IMG/VR virus record: IMGVR_UViG_3300045919_000302
Coordinates: 62,001-126,000 of that record
DNA: 64,000 nt
DNA from: a virus
Reading direction: 5' to 3' (one strand)
This document shows, piece after piece, positions 1-7,385 of this stretch. Under the pieces are notes generated by a model. The model made no database searches. It was not told where the DNA came from and saw only the letters and a program-made list of their open reading frames with translations. Within the stretch, counting starts at the first letter, position 1; each line of letters begins with the position of its first letter. The position numbers were made by a program, and so were the translations under genes.

Positions 1-101
1 ATCTCGACCGCGCTGAACTTGGGTTGCATGCTGTCCACCCAGTCGTTCAGGGTTCGCATGGCCTCACGCTCCGCCCTGGATGAGGCGTCACTGTTTTCCA
101 T
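1..101 (-). CDS. partial hypothetical protein, runs off left edge
   Basis: An ATG at 99-101 opens a frame that stays open to the window edge (MENSDASSRAEREAMR...). It overlaps the stop of the preceding gene by 14 nt, which is the usual coupling here. Only about 33 codons are visible. No family can be assigned. Confidence 0.6.
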   Translation of the reverse strand, partial: MENSDASSRAEREAMRTLNDWVDSMQPKFSAVE

Positions 102-312
102 TGATCATCTCCTTGAACGGACCCAGGGCGTGATGCATCATGGCGTCTGCTGTATCCATGTTTCCGGCCTCTGCCCTCGCGGTCATGCGTCGGTCACACC
201 CCGGTCTGGCGCAGGCCCCATGGTAGTCAGAGACCCCGTAGATGATGAACTCAGTCCGCCACTGCCAGTCGTGCAGACCGATGGCGCAGAGGATCTTCCC
301 CAGGATCTTCAT
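88..312 (-). CDS. small Cys-containing phage protein, DUF1660-like
   Basis: This 74-aa protein has a conserved N-terminus (KILCAIGLHDWQWR) and a paired-Cys segment (CARPGCDRR) that may bind zinc. The layout resembles the small phage DUF1660-type proteins. Its start overlaps the upstream stop in an ATGA junction, which fixes the start. The family link is by pattern only and the function is unknown. Confidence 0.65.
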   Translation of the reverse strand: MKILGKILCAIGLHDWQWRTEFIIYGVSDYHGACARPGCDRRMTARAEAGNMDTADAMMHHALGPFKEMINGKQ

Positions 313-710
313 CCGGGCCCAGGGCCTCTCGACATCTCCATCGCCATCTTCCCAGCGTCATGCATGGCCATCATCCCGTTTTTACAGCCGCACAAGTAGG
401 GCTTCGCGCCTAAGATCACTGCCAACTTCTTCTGAGCATCGGTCATCGGGACCGCATCAAACAGTCTGGCCATGACCTCCCGTGACTGCTTGATCTCAAC
501 GGACTCGTCCATATTTTCTTCCTTCTTTTCTTCGATCGATATTTTGAATCTTCGGTCGCCAACGTAGAACGATCCGACCATGTCAAACGTCCCCAGGGAG
601 ACTAATTGGTTCAGAAACTTCTGGGTCAGATCCATCGGCTCGGCCAGCAAGTCATCCAGCTTCGGCATCCGCTCCAGGCGCTTTTCTTCTAGGTTGATAA
701 TGTCAGACAT
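309..710 (-). CDS. hypothetical protein, 133 aa
   Basis: The protein is acidic and charged at the N-terminus and Met/Gly-rich at the C-terminus (CGCKNGMMAMHDAGK). It is coupled at its 3' end by an ATGA overlap, and its start lies next to the stop of the upstream gene. I recognise no family. Confidence 0.7.
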   Translation of the reverse strand: MSDIINLEEKRLERMPKLDDLLAEPMDLTQKFLNQLVSLGTFDMVGSFYVGDRRFKISIEEKKEENMDESVEIKQSREVMARLFDAVPMTDAQKKLAVILGAKPYLCGCKNGMMAMHDAGKMAMEMSRGPGPG

Positions 711-1000
711 CAGTCCGTAATCCTCCCTGCTTGGATCTCCTCAAGCTTGTACCCGTCATGAACGAGCACGATGCGCTTGGGCTTCCCGTTGGGGTGGGCC
801 TCGCCGACCAGCTCCTGAGTGCATGCCCCGACCACCACGTCGTCGGCCAATGGTGTCCACTGGCATGGGTTACTTTTCTTGCAGATCCTGGCCTCATGCT
901 GATTCTGACGCCGGTCAACGCATTCGATCATCGACACCATCGACGCGGTGTTGATGCCGCTGACCGCATAAATCAACTGAAGCGTTGCTAGGGTGATCAT
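710..1000 (-). CDS. hypothetical protein with hydrophobic N-terminus
   Basis: I choose the ATG at 1000 rather than 1030. It has a good SD (GAAGGG) and forms an ATGA overlap with the upstream gene. The 96-aa product starts MITLATLQLIYAVSG, a short hydrophobic stretch that could be a signal or anchor. A polar body with four cysteines follows. Function unknown. Confidence 0.65.
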   Translation of the reverse strand: MITLATLQLIYAVSGINTASMVSMIECVDRRQNQHEARICKKSNPCQWTPLADDVVVGACTQELVGEAHPNGKPKRIVLVHDGYKLEEIQAGRITD

Positions 1001-1263
1001 TGGTTTTCCCTTCGAGGTAACTCTGAACATGCCTTCAAAGGAGTGCCGTACTCATTGGTTCCGCGAGCATCGGCATACTGCTTGCGAGCGTACTCAATTC
1101 CTCCAAAGTAGGTTTCACTAAGTAGGTAGGACCAGATGACATCTAAATCTTTCCAGCCAGAAAACCATCGATGACACCGAATAACAGCCCCACGGACAGC
1201 GTGGGAACTTTTATACTCGGCTAACTCGGACTTTCTAATTAGTGTCCACCCAAACAGCGTCAT
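997..1263 (-). CDS. hypothetical protein, 88 aa
   Basis: The protein is Trp/Tyr-rich (WSYLLSETYFGGIEYARKQY). It is ATGA-coupled on both sides, so it belongs to the same operon. No recognisable domain. Confidence 0.65.
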   Translation of the reverse strand: MTLFGWTLIRKSELAEYKSSHAVRGAVIRCHRWFSGWKDLDVIWSYLLSETYFGGIEYARKQYADARGTNEYGTPLKACSELPRRENQ

Positions 1264-1679
1264 GACTCTTTCCTCTCGCCGCGAGTCGGCTCAAGCAGTT
1301 TGGATGCTGGCACCGGACAACGGCTGCTGTAGCCGTGGTACTTGAGCATTTCCTCGCCCTTCGGCATGGCCTCGCCGCATATCTGGCACCTTCCAGCGGG
1401 AACCGGGGGTTTCTCTTCCACTCGGTCATAGGTCGCCGCAAAGATATCGGGCTTGCACGGATACAGCTCGCCCTTGACCCCTTTGATGATCCAGTCGCCC
1501 TTCTCGACCTTCATCATGCCTTCAAGGGTCTTGACCCAAAGGGTTTCGGTAGTTGGAGTGAAGCTGAGAACCGTGAACGGGTTCACGTCGGATAGCGTCG
1601 CTTCCCACGCGAAGGCGGCCTCCTGAAAACCGTCGTATTGCCACGCCTCAATCTCTACTGGACGTTTACGGAACTTCAT
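1260..1679 (-). CDS. conserved phage protein with C-terminal zinc-finger-like tail
   Basis: The first 90 residues follow a pattern very common in phages: MKFRKRPVEIEAWQ, then LEGMMKVEKGDWIIKGVKG, then YPCKPDIFAATYD. The function of that family is not known. The C-terminal 45 residues add a CQICGEAMPKGEEMLKYHG segment that looks like a treble-clef or zinc finger. The 139-aa product is ATGA-coupled to the next gene. Confidence 0.75.
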   Translation of the reverse strand: MKFRKRPVEIEAWQYDGFQEAAFAWEATLSDVNPFTVLSFTPTTETLWVKTLEGMMKVEKGDWIIKGVKGELYPCKPDIFAATYDRVEEKPPVPAGRCQICGEAMPKGEEMLKYHGYSSRCPVPASKLLEPTRGERKES

Positions 1680-1718
1680 TCTGTTTCCCTTTCTTTGCCG
1701 TGCTGCCTCATCGGCATG

Positions 1719-2102
1719 TCATTTCGAGCAGCCGCCATGGGCCAGTTTCGCCGCGTACTCCAGCAACCAGACCTTCGGGGCAATGCTCGCCTTGAGCGCC
1801 GTCTGCGCAGAGCAAACCCCGCCGCCCAGGGCTATGGCCGCGAGAGCGACCACCCAAATGTAATGCATTTCTTGCATGTCATACGCACCGGCGTTCTTAA
1901 CGCGCTCAAGCGCCCACTTGTGGCCCCGCCAAGCGACGTACCCGATAACCGCGAAAACAAGCGTGTCGAAAATGTTCTCGGCCACGGCATATTTAACCGC
2001 CTGAGAAGCAAGGTCCGGGAGTTGCGCCGAAGCAAAATCCGCCGCCGTATGGATGCCATTCACGATCTCGTTAAGAAACCTATCAATCGCCTGTTCTTTC
2101 AT
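1719..2102 (-). CDS. two-helix membrane protein, holin-like
   Basis: The start at 2102 has the SD GGAAAG and an ATGA overlap with the upstream gene. The 127-aa protein has an amphipathic N-terminal helix, then two predicted membrane segments (FDTLVFAVIGYVAW and MHYIWVVALAAIALGGGV). A short basic C-terminus follows. Small two-helix proteins of this layout occur as phage holins. A holin role is an inference, since the M15 lysin lies about 22 kb away. Confidence 0.6.
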   Translation of the reverse strand: MKEQAIDRFLNEIVNGIHTAADFASAQLPDLASQAVKYAVAENIFDTLVFAVIGYVAWRGHKWALERVKNAGAYDMQEMHYIWVVALAAIALGGGVCSAQTALKASIAPKVWLLEYAAKLAHGGCSK

Positions 2103-2353
2103 GTGTCTTTCCTTTCGCTGTGCTGCCGCATTGGAGATGCGTCGAGTTTTCGGACGAGTGCTGGGCAAACATCGGCGTAGCTGTTGTAGCCTTCGCTATC
2201 CTGGCTCCCGGTGCCTTCCATCTCAATTCGGAGAAAGCCGTCCTGTAAGCGGCGCTTGATGGCACCAATGAAATTCGATCGACCGTAGTAGTTAATTTCA
2301 TCCTGGTCGGTGATGGTAAATGCGACACGCTCGCCAACCTTAAAGTTATCCAT
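2099..2353 (-). CDS. hypothetical protein, 84 aa
   Basis: The N-terminus (FKVGERVAFTITDQDEINYY) suggests a small beta-barrel of the KOW/SH3 kind seen in many phage mini-proteins. It is coupled to its neighbours by an 8-nt overlap upstream and an ATGA overlap downstream. Function unknown. Confidence 0.6.
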   Translation of the reverse strand: MDNFKVGERVAFTITDQDEINYYGRSNFIGAIKRRLQDGFLRIEMEGTGSQDSEGYNSYADVCPALVRKLDASPMRQHSERKDT

Positions 2354-2516
2354 CTTTCCTCCGCGTCTCCCGACAGGCAGCGCCGCACCACGGGCATTTG
2401 TCTTCGATCCAAGAAGGGACGCCGCGATAGGTGAAGACGTTGAGCCGCATAGTCGCGCAGCACGCTTTGGTTTCAGCCCATCTATCAGCGGCTCTTACAA
2501 GCCAATGCACTTTCAT
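2346..2516 (-). CDS. zinc-knuckle mini-protein, 56 aa
   Basis: The ATG at 2514-2516 has a perfect SD (AGGAG) 10 nt upstream. The frame ends in TAA inside the start of the next gene. The C-terminal half holds CPWCGAAC, a zinc-ribbon half-site, preceded by a CC pair. It is likely a small DNA- or protein-binding factor; function unknown. Confidence 0.65.
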   Translation of the reverse strand: MKVHWLVRAADRWAETKACCATMRLNVFTYRGVPSWIEDKCPWCGAACRETRRKDG

Positions 2517-2528
2517 TTGAATCATCTC

Positions 2529-2651
2529 CTACGAGGCATGCACGAAAGCGTTGATGAAAAGCAGCACGATGGCGACACACCAAAGCACTTGCGTCTTCCA
2601 AAGGAACTTCTGCCCCAGTAGCAACGTTTCCAGTTTTTGATCCGTGGTCAT
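2529..2651 (-). CDS. single-pass membrane peptide, 40 aa
   Basis: The ATG at 2651 follows an SD (GAGGGGGAT). The product has a polar N-terminus and one membrane segment (VLWCVAIVLLFINAFV). It ends in TAG, which lies in frame with the next gene 12 nt downstream. Such mini-membrane proteins are common in phages. Confidence 0.55.
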   Translation of the reverse strand: MTTDQKLETLLLGQKFLWKTQVLWCVAIVLLFINAFVHAS

Positions 2652-2684
2652 TTCTATCCCCCTCGTTTAATGATGTTTGTCGTG

Positions 2685-2885
2685 TCAGGTCAAAACCAGC
2701 TCACTACGGAGCTGTTTATCGTTCTCGAAATAAATGCGTGCACCTTCGCTCAACCGCTTGTCGAGCATCTGATAAGTCCGAAGGGCTTGCTTCATGAGCG
2801 CCGTCTTGTTCATGCCTTTGGCTTTAGCGAGCTGCTCCAAGACGGCCATCTCTTTTTCGGTGAGATTCAGCGTAAGCGGTTTCAT
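2685..2885 (-). CDS. ribbon-helix-helix (Arc/CopG-like) DNA-binding protein
   Basis: The 66-aa protein has the RHH layout: a beta strand (KPLTLNLTEKEMAVL), helix A (EQLAKAKGMN), then KTALMKQALRTYQML. The dimer of such proteins inserts its strand into the major groove. It is ATGA-coupled to the upstream gene. Probably a phage repressor or regulator; target unknown. Confidence 0.7.
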   Translation of the reverse strand: MKPLTLNLTEKEMAVLEQLAKAKGMNKTALMKQALRTYQMLDKRLSEGARIYFENDKQLRSELVLT

Positions 2886-3247
2886 TTAGTATCTGCCTTT
2901 TCGGACTCGCGCAGGTTGACGCCATTCTTTCCCTCGATTCGGTCTTCCACGGCGCGCTGAAGATCGATAACGCCGCCGGGGAAGGTGTTCGCGAGTCTCA
3001 GCGCGCAGACCACCAAATCGGCGACATACTTGGCGTAGTCGGTACGAAGCGCCGCCGTGTCCGCCACGGCGCAGTCATGGTCCATGTCGTCGGCCAGAGC
3101 GTGCAGTTTTCCAGCCGCCTTAGAGACGTGGTGGAGCGTGTGCGCAAAGTCCTTATGGGTCATCGGAGACGCGCGGAAATCACCGCTGTAGCGGATTGTC
3201 CATGGAAGGTTTGTTTGCAACTCTCGAATCGTAAAGTCCTTAGCCAT
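2882..3247 (-). CDS. all-alpha phage protein, possibly MazG-like
   Basis: The C-terminal half (YVADLVVCALRLANTF... DLQRAVEDRIEGKNG) resembles the last helices of all-alpha NTP pyrophosphohydrolases. The catalytic ExxE...ExxD pattern is not clear, so activity is doubtful. The 121-aa gene overlaps its upstream neighbour by 8 nt (ATGGCTAA). Confidence 0.55.
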   Translation of the reverse strand: MAKDFTIRELQTNLPWTIRYSGDFRASPMTHKDFAHTLHHVSKAAGKLHALADDMDHDCAVADTAALRTDYAKYVADLVVCALRLANTFPGGVIDLQRAVEDRIEGKNGVNLRESEKADTK

Positions 3248-3527
3248 TATGTTTGTCCCCCTCGGACAATCTCTGACCGAGCGCGGAAGCTTCCGCTTTC
3301 AGCGCAGTCAAGTAGGTCTTGACCTCCAGGACCGCTTCCTGCTTCGCCTTCTCAAGCGTTTTCGCCTCAAGCGGTCTGTTTTCAAGACCAATCAGATAAA
3401 CGCTCACATGCCATTTTCCTGGATTGTCATACCGGCGATGGACAATAATTCTGATACGGCCAAAAGTTCCTTCGGACTCCTCGCCGCGATAGTGGTCACG
3501 CCACTCCGGTTTTTCATCCCTAGCCAC
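3240..3527 (-). CDS. hypothetical protein, 95 aa
   Basis: It starts with GTG and overlaps the upstream stop by 8 nt. The N-terminal half is beta-rich and the C-terminal half helical (EAKTLEKAKQEAVLEVKTY). No family recognised. Confidence 0.65.
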   Translation of the reverse strand: MARDEKPEWRDHYRGEESEGTFGRIRIIVHRRYDNPGKWHVSVYLIGLENRPLEAKTLEKAKQEAVLEVKTYLTALKAEASALGQRLSEGDKHNG

Positions 3528-3930
3528 GAGCCGTCTCCTCGTCGGATCTCGATTGAAACGGAAGATACACTTTCGGGTATCCGGATTTCCCTAGCTTCCC
3601 GGTTGTCTCCAGTTGGTTCGACGCGAACCCCTTTTTGAAGTGCGCTTCAAGCGCCCCGGATCCTCGACATAGATGACAATCTTTTGTCGGCTCACGGCCA
3701 GCGCACATCAGACAATTAATCACGTCACCGGACTTGAACCGCCTGTCGCCCTGTTGAATTGCTGCGGATGCGATATCCGCCCCGGCTTCGCCCATCGTGG
3801 TCTGAATGTAGTGCGCAAGACAGCGGACCAACTCTCTCAGACCGAATGGCTGGTCAGACGTCACGGTGATCGTGACTTTCTTTTTGTCCTTACTTGGAGC
3901 GCAATCGAGATCGAACTTTGCATTGGTCAT
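3520..3930 (-). CDS. hypothetical protein with DnaJ-type zinc motif
   Basis: The protein holds CLMCAGRE and CHLCRGSG, two CxxC pairs of the kind found in DnaJ zinc fingers, around residues 72-90. The N-terminus is beta-rich. The 136-aa gene is ATGA-coupled upstream and ends in TAG. Likely a zinc-stabilised binding protein; function unknown. Confidence 0.65.
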   Translation of the reverse strand: MTNAKFDLDCAPSKDKKKVTITVTSDQPFGLRELVRCLAHYIQTTMGEAGADIASAAIQQGDRRFKSGDVINCLMCAGREPTKDCHLCRGSGALEAHFKKGFASNQLETTGKLGKSGYPKVYLPFQSRSDEETARG

Positions 3931-4130
3931 AAGTTACTCTTCTCTCTATCTCTCAGGTAAGCGGCGGGCCGGCTTACCATGTCGCCGACCTGCATACGTT
4001 CAGGCGTCCCGGTTGATTCCGATCCGCCCGCCGCCCAAATGCCCAGGATCGCCGGAGCGTCGTGCCACCGCTTCTGTATGTCCCTCGGGTCATGACTCCT
4101 CCGGGTGGGTAGTGGCGTCCCAATCCTCAA
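3927..4130 (-). CDS. hypothetical protein, uncertain start
   Basis: The frame is supported by the ATGA junction with the next gene and by GC-rich third positions. The only upstream in-frame starts are TTG at 4130, which lacks an SD, or internal codons. A strong SD plus ATG at 4093 lies in another frame and would give only 39 aa (3974-4093). The true start, or a possible frameshift, is unresolved. Confidence 0.4.
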   Translation of the reverse strand: MRIGTPLPTRRSHDPRDIQKRWHDAPAILGIWAAGGSESTGTPERMQVGDMVSRPAAYLRDREKSNL

Positions 4131-4158
4131 CTTGCAACTTGCAAGTTGTCGTTACGCA

Positions 4159-4548
4159 TCAAGTCAACTTCCAAGCGCCGCCGCGAACATCCGCCGCCAC
4201 GCCTTCGTACCAGTAGCGCCGCTCGGCTTGGCAGGCCGGGTGCCGGCTGAGTCCCTCCATCCAGGCCGCAATCTTCTCGGCGGTGTCGTTCTGGTTGAAC
4301 TCTTTCACCCTGGCGTTGAGCCAATTGACGACCATCTGGCGATCCAGGTTACAGACCTCAGGCCACCTAAGGCCCCGCATCACCGCATAGGCTTCGAGTG
4401 GATCCAGGCCGCCGCGCTCGTTGAGGCGCTCCAGGGATTGGCCGTGATTCCTTTCCGCCGCTGCCTCGAAAGGAGCGATTAGATCCCAAGGGATCTGCCC
4501 GGGGCTATCAACCACTCCCTTGAGTGACATGATCTTAAACATTCTCAT
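4159..4548 (-). CDS. conserved phage hypothetical protein, 129 aa
   Basis: The central motif (GQSLERLNERGGLDPLEAYA) is widespread in small phage proteins of unknown function. The C-terminus is Trp-rich (WLNARVKEFN, WMEGL, YWYEGV). The start overlaps the upstream stop by 14 nt; a second ATG lies 6 nt inside. Confidence 0.65.
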   Translation of the reverse strand: MRMFKIMSLKGVVDSPGQIPWDLIAPFEAAAERNHGQSLERLNERGGLDPLEAYAVMRGLRWPEVCNLDRQMVVNWLNARVKEFNQNDTAEKIAAWMEGLSRHPACQAERRYWYEGVAADVRGGAWKLT

Positions 4549-4753
4549 CTGTGGGCCCCCTGCCTACGAGCGCTGATAGATCCATCTGACGAAGGCTCTC
4601 GGCTGCGGATCTTGCCGCTGACTCCTGGTCTTCGTTCAGTCTGATCTGGAGCATCAACCCCTCAATCACACCGATCGCATATCCCAGCTGACTTGCATAT
4701 TTCGCCAAGAGGACATGGGCCCCCGGCTCTCTACCACCCACATTCTTTTGCAT
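4535..4753 (-). CDS. hypothetical helical protein, 72 aa
   Basis: The ATG at 4753 follows a purine-rich SD (AAGAGAG). The product is mainly alpha-helical (KYASQLGYAIGVIEGLMLQI). It overlaps the next gene by 14 nt. Function unknown. Confidence 0.6.
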   Translation of the reverse strand: MQKNVGGREPGAHVLLAKYASQLGYAIGVIEGLMLQIRLNEDQESAARSAAESLRQMDLSALVGRGPTDENV

Positions 4754-4774
4754 CTCTCTTGGGTAACTTGCCCG

Positions 4775-4987
4775 TTACGTTTTGTCAACGTAGTGAGGCT
4801 TGGGTTCGATCCAGATCGGATCCACCACGCGCTCTTGCAGGCCCTCGGGTCTTTTGACTGCAATGCGGACTTTGATCTTACCGGTCTTCGATGGGCCGAG
4901 ATAAATCGCGTCCCTCTTTCTTCGGTTGGAAGAGGAACCCTTTACGGATTCAAAGTAAATCACTTCTTGGTTTTCTTGATAGGCCAT
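4775..4987 (-). CDS. hypothetical protein, 70 aa
   Basis: I choose the ATG at 4987 because GGGGGAG lies just upstream. The product (MAYQENQEVIYFESVKG...) is basic and beta-rich. It overlaps the upstream gene by 28 nt. No family recognised. Confidence 0.6.
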   Translation of the reverse strand: MAYQENQEVIYFESVKGSSSNRRKRDAIYLGPSKTGKIKVRIAVKRPEGLQERVVDPIWIEPKPHYVDKT

Positions 4988-5100
4988 TTCACTCCCCCGC
5001 GCTTCAGCGCCTTTCCACACTTGATGCAGTCAACTCTCCAGATCTCACCGATGAAGCTCGCGTCCGTATAGAGAGTGATGAAGAAGTCACCGGCTGCCAT
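4960..5100 (-). CDS. hypothetical mini-protein with CxxC, 46 aa
   Basis: The ATG at 5100 overlaps the upstream stop by 14 nt. The product ends in a single CIKCGKALKRGG knuckle and a lysine tail. Possibly a partial zinc ribbon; function unknown. Confidence 0.55.
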   Translation of the reverse strand: MAAGDFFITLYTDASFIGEIWRVDCIKCGKALKRGGVKWPIKKTKK

Positions 5101-5299
5101 CGGTCGCCTCGAAGCGCTTCTTAATCCATTCGTAGATTGCCAGCATCTCGGTGCGGTTGATGGTGTTGCCCCAGCCAGCGCCGCCGGCATACCCGATCAT
5201 CTTGAAAACCCGCCGCTTCATCTCTCCCATTGAAAGAGGATGCTCTGATCGGCCGCAATGCTTGCACGGATCTTCAGCGCTCGTTTCCGGCTCGCCCAC
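5087..5299 (-). CDS. hypothetical protein, 70 aa
   Basis: A GTG start at 5299 lies one codon after the TAG stop of the upstream gene and in the same frame. The N-terminus holds CKHCGRSEH, a zinc-binding-like motif. Function unknown. Readthrough of the TAG would fuse the two genes. Confidence 0.55.
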   Translation of the reverse strand: MGEPETSAEDPCKHCGRSEHPLSMGEMKRRVFKMIGYAGGAGWGNTINRTEMLAIYEWIKKRFEATDGSR

Positions 5300-5302
5300 G
5301 GG

Positions 5303-5782
5303 CTACCCCAAAGCCCTGCTCGCGGTCCGAGCCATGGGGCCGCCCGTCGATCTCTTCCCGACCGGCTGCTTTTTGGCCTTGATCACTTCGAGCCGGGGGC
5401 CGTCAATCCAGACGCCGTTCTGCCACTCGCCGTCCTTGTTGAGCCCGAGCTGAAGCAGGAACCGAACGCACCCGTTAAAGTGGGTGGCCCTGCCGGCGAC
5501 CACACCCTTGGCCCCGGAGATCGGATCCCTGGCCTCGTCCCCGAGATCGACGCTGATCTCCTCGGGCTCGCTCAGGGCCGGCACGACCTTCCCCTTCTTG
5601 GTGATCTTAAGAGCGGGCTCATCGATATCGTAGGACTCAGGCACCTTTCCGTCCGACCCCACTGGGGGCTGGACACTGACGCGCCGGCAGCCGTGCAGGT
5701 ACTCGGAAATCGCAATCGCGACTCCCCGGAACCCGGTCACGACACATTGAACTTCATCCCCCAACTGAACTTGCTTTTCCAT
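5303..5782 (-). CDS. tandem two-domain beta protein (phage KOW/SH3-like)
   Basis: The 159-aa protein holds two copies of one module. The first begins LGDEVQCVVTGFRGVA and ends DEPALKI; the second begins LGDEARDPISGAKGVV and ends DGPRLEVI. Each copy has a G-C-R/V core and an acidic-W/Y closing strand. This module is a common stand-alone phage protein, so the gene looks like an internal duplication. Function of the family is unknown. It ends in TAG. Confidence 0.7.
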   Translation of the reverse strand: MEKQVQLGDEVQCVVTGFRGVAIAISEYLHGCRRVSVQPPVGSDGKVPESYDIDEPALKITKKGKVVPALSEPEEISVDLGDEARDPISGAKGVVAGRATHFNGCVRFLLQLGLNKDGEWQNGVWIDGPRLEVIKAKKQPVGKRSTGGPMARTASRALG

Positions 5783-5815
5783 AATTCCCCCTGCTGGCCC
5801 GCCTGGGCTCAGTTG

Positions 5816-5890
5816 TTATAACGGAGGTTCCGGAATAAAAACGGAACCCCTGTAATAGGCCGCGATCTGTATGATCCGGCCGATATACAT
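5816..5890 (-). CDS. possible 24-aa peptide
   Basis: The ATG at 5890 lies just after the stop of the upstream gene behind AAAAGGTC. It encodes MYIGRIIQIAAYYRGSVF and six more residues. It fills an otherwise empty gap. There is no family support, so this is a weak call. Confidence 0.25.
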   Translation of the reverse strand: MYIGRIIQIAAYYRGSVFIPEPPL

Positions 5891-5894
5891 TTCG

Positions 5895-6179
5895 TCAGAC
5901 CTTTTGTCCACGGAGAGTATCGATCTCCGCCTGGAGATGGTCCGCCTTGCATCTGAGATCCTCGGAGATCGCAAGCTGCTCTGTGAGCGCCTTCTCCAGA
6001 TCGTCGCACTTCTTCTCCCAGTTCTGCCTGATCGTCCTGGCCAGAATATTCTCTGGGGCCTCGGGCAGCTCGATGTGGCCCGGGACTGGGTAACCCAAGT
6101 TGCCTACCAGCGACAGAACCTCAGGCTCGCGGGGCGTATATGAATATTCAGCCAGACCTTCTTCCAATATTGCTGACAA
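5895..6179 (-). CDS. coiled-coil protein, 94 aa
   Basis: The C-terminal 50 residues form a coiled coil (KKCDDLEKALTEQLAISEDL). The N-terminus is proline-rich. The annotated TTG start at 6179 overlaps the upstream gene by 32 nt and is uncertain, because no ATG is available. Confidence 0.55.
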   Translation of the reverse strand: MSAILEEGLAEYSYTPREPEVLSLVGNLGYPVPGHIELPEAPENILARTIRQNWEKKCDDLEKALTEQLAISEDLRCKADHLQAEIDTLRGQKV

Positions 6180-6411
6180 AATATTGCACTGACTTCTTGA
6201 GCTTCTCCAGCTCTTCGGGATAGGTCGCGTAGTACTCGTCTATCTCGGCCTTAGTCTTTTTGCCGCGACACTCGCCGCACTTCTTGGGCTCCCAGTCCCA
6301 GCTGCCGGCGCGAAAGACCTGATGATCCTTGCCGCACTCGGGGCACTTCTCGGCACCAGACCACGGGCCACCAATGGGCTGGCAACAATCGCAATGACGA
6401 TCACACCCCAC
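6148..6411 (-). CDS. zinc-ribbon protein, 87 aa
   Basis: It holds three Cys clusters (CDRHCDCC, CPECGKDH, CGECRGKK) in the first 50 residues, followed by a charged helix. The GTG start at 6411 overlaps the upstream stop by 11 nt. Probably a zinc-binding adaptor or DNA-binding protein; role unknown. Confidence 0.65.
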   Translation of the reverse strand: MGCDRHCDCCQPIGGPWSGAEKCPECGKDHQVFRAGSWDWEPKKCGECRGKKTKAEIDEYYATYPEELEKLKKSVQYFVSNIGRRSG

Positions 6412-6652
6412 TCGGCTCGCCCTTCCGCTTGAACGGGAGGACCTGCGCGGTTCGCTCGGCGGGCCTCGGGGCCAGGACGGGGCTCTCAGTCACGTAACCC
6501 TCTTCGTTCCGCCGCTGGAACTCCCTGGAGTAGTTCATCTCGTTGCAGTTGTTCGGGCAGCGCTTCAGGATCGGCGTGTACCTTCCGCCCGTGGCGATGT
6601 AGCACTCGATGAACCCACAGCCGTCCTCGCACCCGTCACACATCTTGAACAC
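6401..6652 (-). CDS. Cys-rich zinc-finger protein, 83 aa
   Basis: I prefer the GTG at 6652 because GGAGG lies 7 nt upstream; GTG at 6658 is too close to it. Cysteines cluster as CDGCEDGCG, C, CPNNCN in the first 40 residues. An AT-rich leader at 6659-6711 precedes the gene and may carry a promoter. Confidence 0.6.
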   Translation of the reverse strand: MFKMCDGCEDGCGFIECYIATGGRYTPILKRCPNNCNEMNYSREFQRRNEEGYVTESPVLAPRPAERTAQVLPFKRKGEPSGV

Positions 6653-6711
6653 GGCCACCCCTCCGCGATTATGTAATTTTGCATAAAAAAATTACGTAAC
6701 TTTATGTAAAA

Positions 6712-6966
6712 CTACATCAACAGCCCAAACTCCTCAAGCATCCCCTGAGCAAACGCCAGAGACTTCTTCAGGTGCTCGATCTCGCGCAGAGCGGCGTCCA
6801 GGCGGGCCTTCGGGACGACCTCAATGATCTCGTTGATCTCCGGCACTGGGCCGTCGCAGGTGGCGATCGTAATCCGGGTCTGATCGCCAACGCCTTGGTC
6901 CCAGCCTTTGATGCTCCATTCGCGGGAGTCGGTGACCCGTGGGGGCGTGAGCTTAGGCCCTGTCAT
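6712..6966 (-). CDS. hypothetical protein with C-terminal helix, 84 aa
   Basis: The ATG at 6966 has the SD GGAAGAAG and an ATGA overlap with the upstream gene. The C-terminus (LDAALREIEHLKKSLAFAQG) is a likely coiled coil. It ends in TAG, followed by the 53-nt AT-rich gap. Function unknown. Confidence 0.6.
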   Translation of the reverse strand: MTGPKLTPPRVTDSREWSIKGWDQGVGDQTRITIATCDGPVPEINEIIEVVPKARLDAALREIEHLKKSLAFAQGMLEEFGLLM

Positions 6967-7157
6967 GACTTCTTCCTCAGCCTGCGGCACTGGGTGCTTC
7001 CCACTAAGACGTTGCCTCGATTCTTATCCAAGGCGACACGCACGGCCGGTCCGTCGATCCCTCGGACCTCGCCGCGAAACCCATTGCAGAAGATCCCACT
7101 GGCGTCGTAACCATGCACCGCCACGCGGTCGCCTACAGCGAAGGGCTTAGGTCTCAT
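6963..7157 (-). CDS. KOW/SH3-like mini-protein, 64 aa
   Basis: The sequence FAVGDRVAVHGYDASG...GEVRGIDGPAVRVALD reads as a small beta-barrel. The ATG at 7157 (TGATG overlap) and the GTG at 7160 are both served by GGAGG. Function unknown. Confidence 0.6.
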   Translation of the reverse strand: MRPKPFAVGDRVAVHGYDASGIFCNGFRGEVRGIDGPAVRVALDKNRGNVLVGSTQCRRLRKKS

Positions 7158-7375
7158 CACGCGAACCTCCGGGTGGCCATGGCCAGGCGGTGCCGCTCGT
7201 CGTGCTTGCCAGCGTAATGCTCCCGGGCCCAGCGGATCTCGGACTGGAGATCGTCGATATGTTCGAGCAGGGCCTTGACCTCATAAGCGGCGTAGAGGTT
7301 CGCGTCCGTCAGCCCGCCTATCCCGGCAATCCTTTCTCGAACAACTTTGACTGTCTTCTGTCTCTCATTGATCAT
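7157..7375 (-). CDS. helical protein, 72 aa
   Basis: The ATG at 7375 follows GAGGAAG. The central helix (YEVKALLEHIDDLQSEIRWA) is typical of small phage coiled-coil proteins. Function unknown. Confidence 0.6.
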   Translation of the reverse strand: MINERQKTVKVVRERIAGIGGLTDANLYAAYEVKALLEHIDDLQSEIRWAREHYAGKHDERHRLAMATRRFA

Positions 7376-7385
7376 ATCCGCTTCC

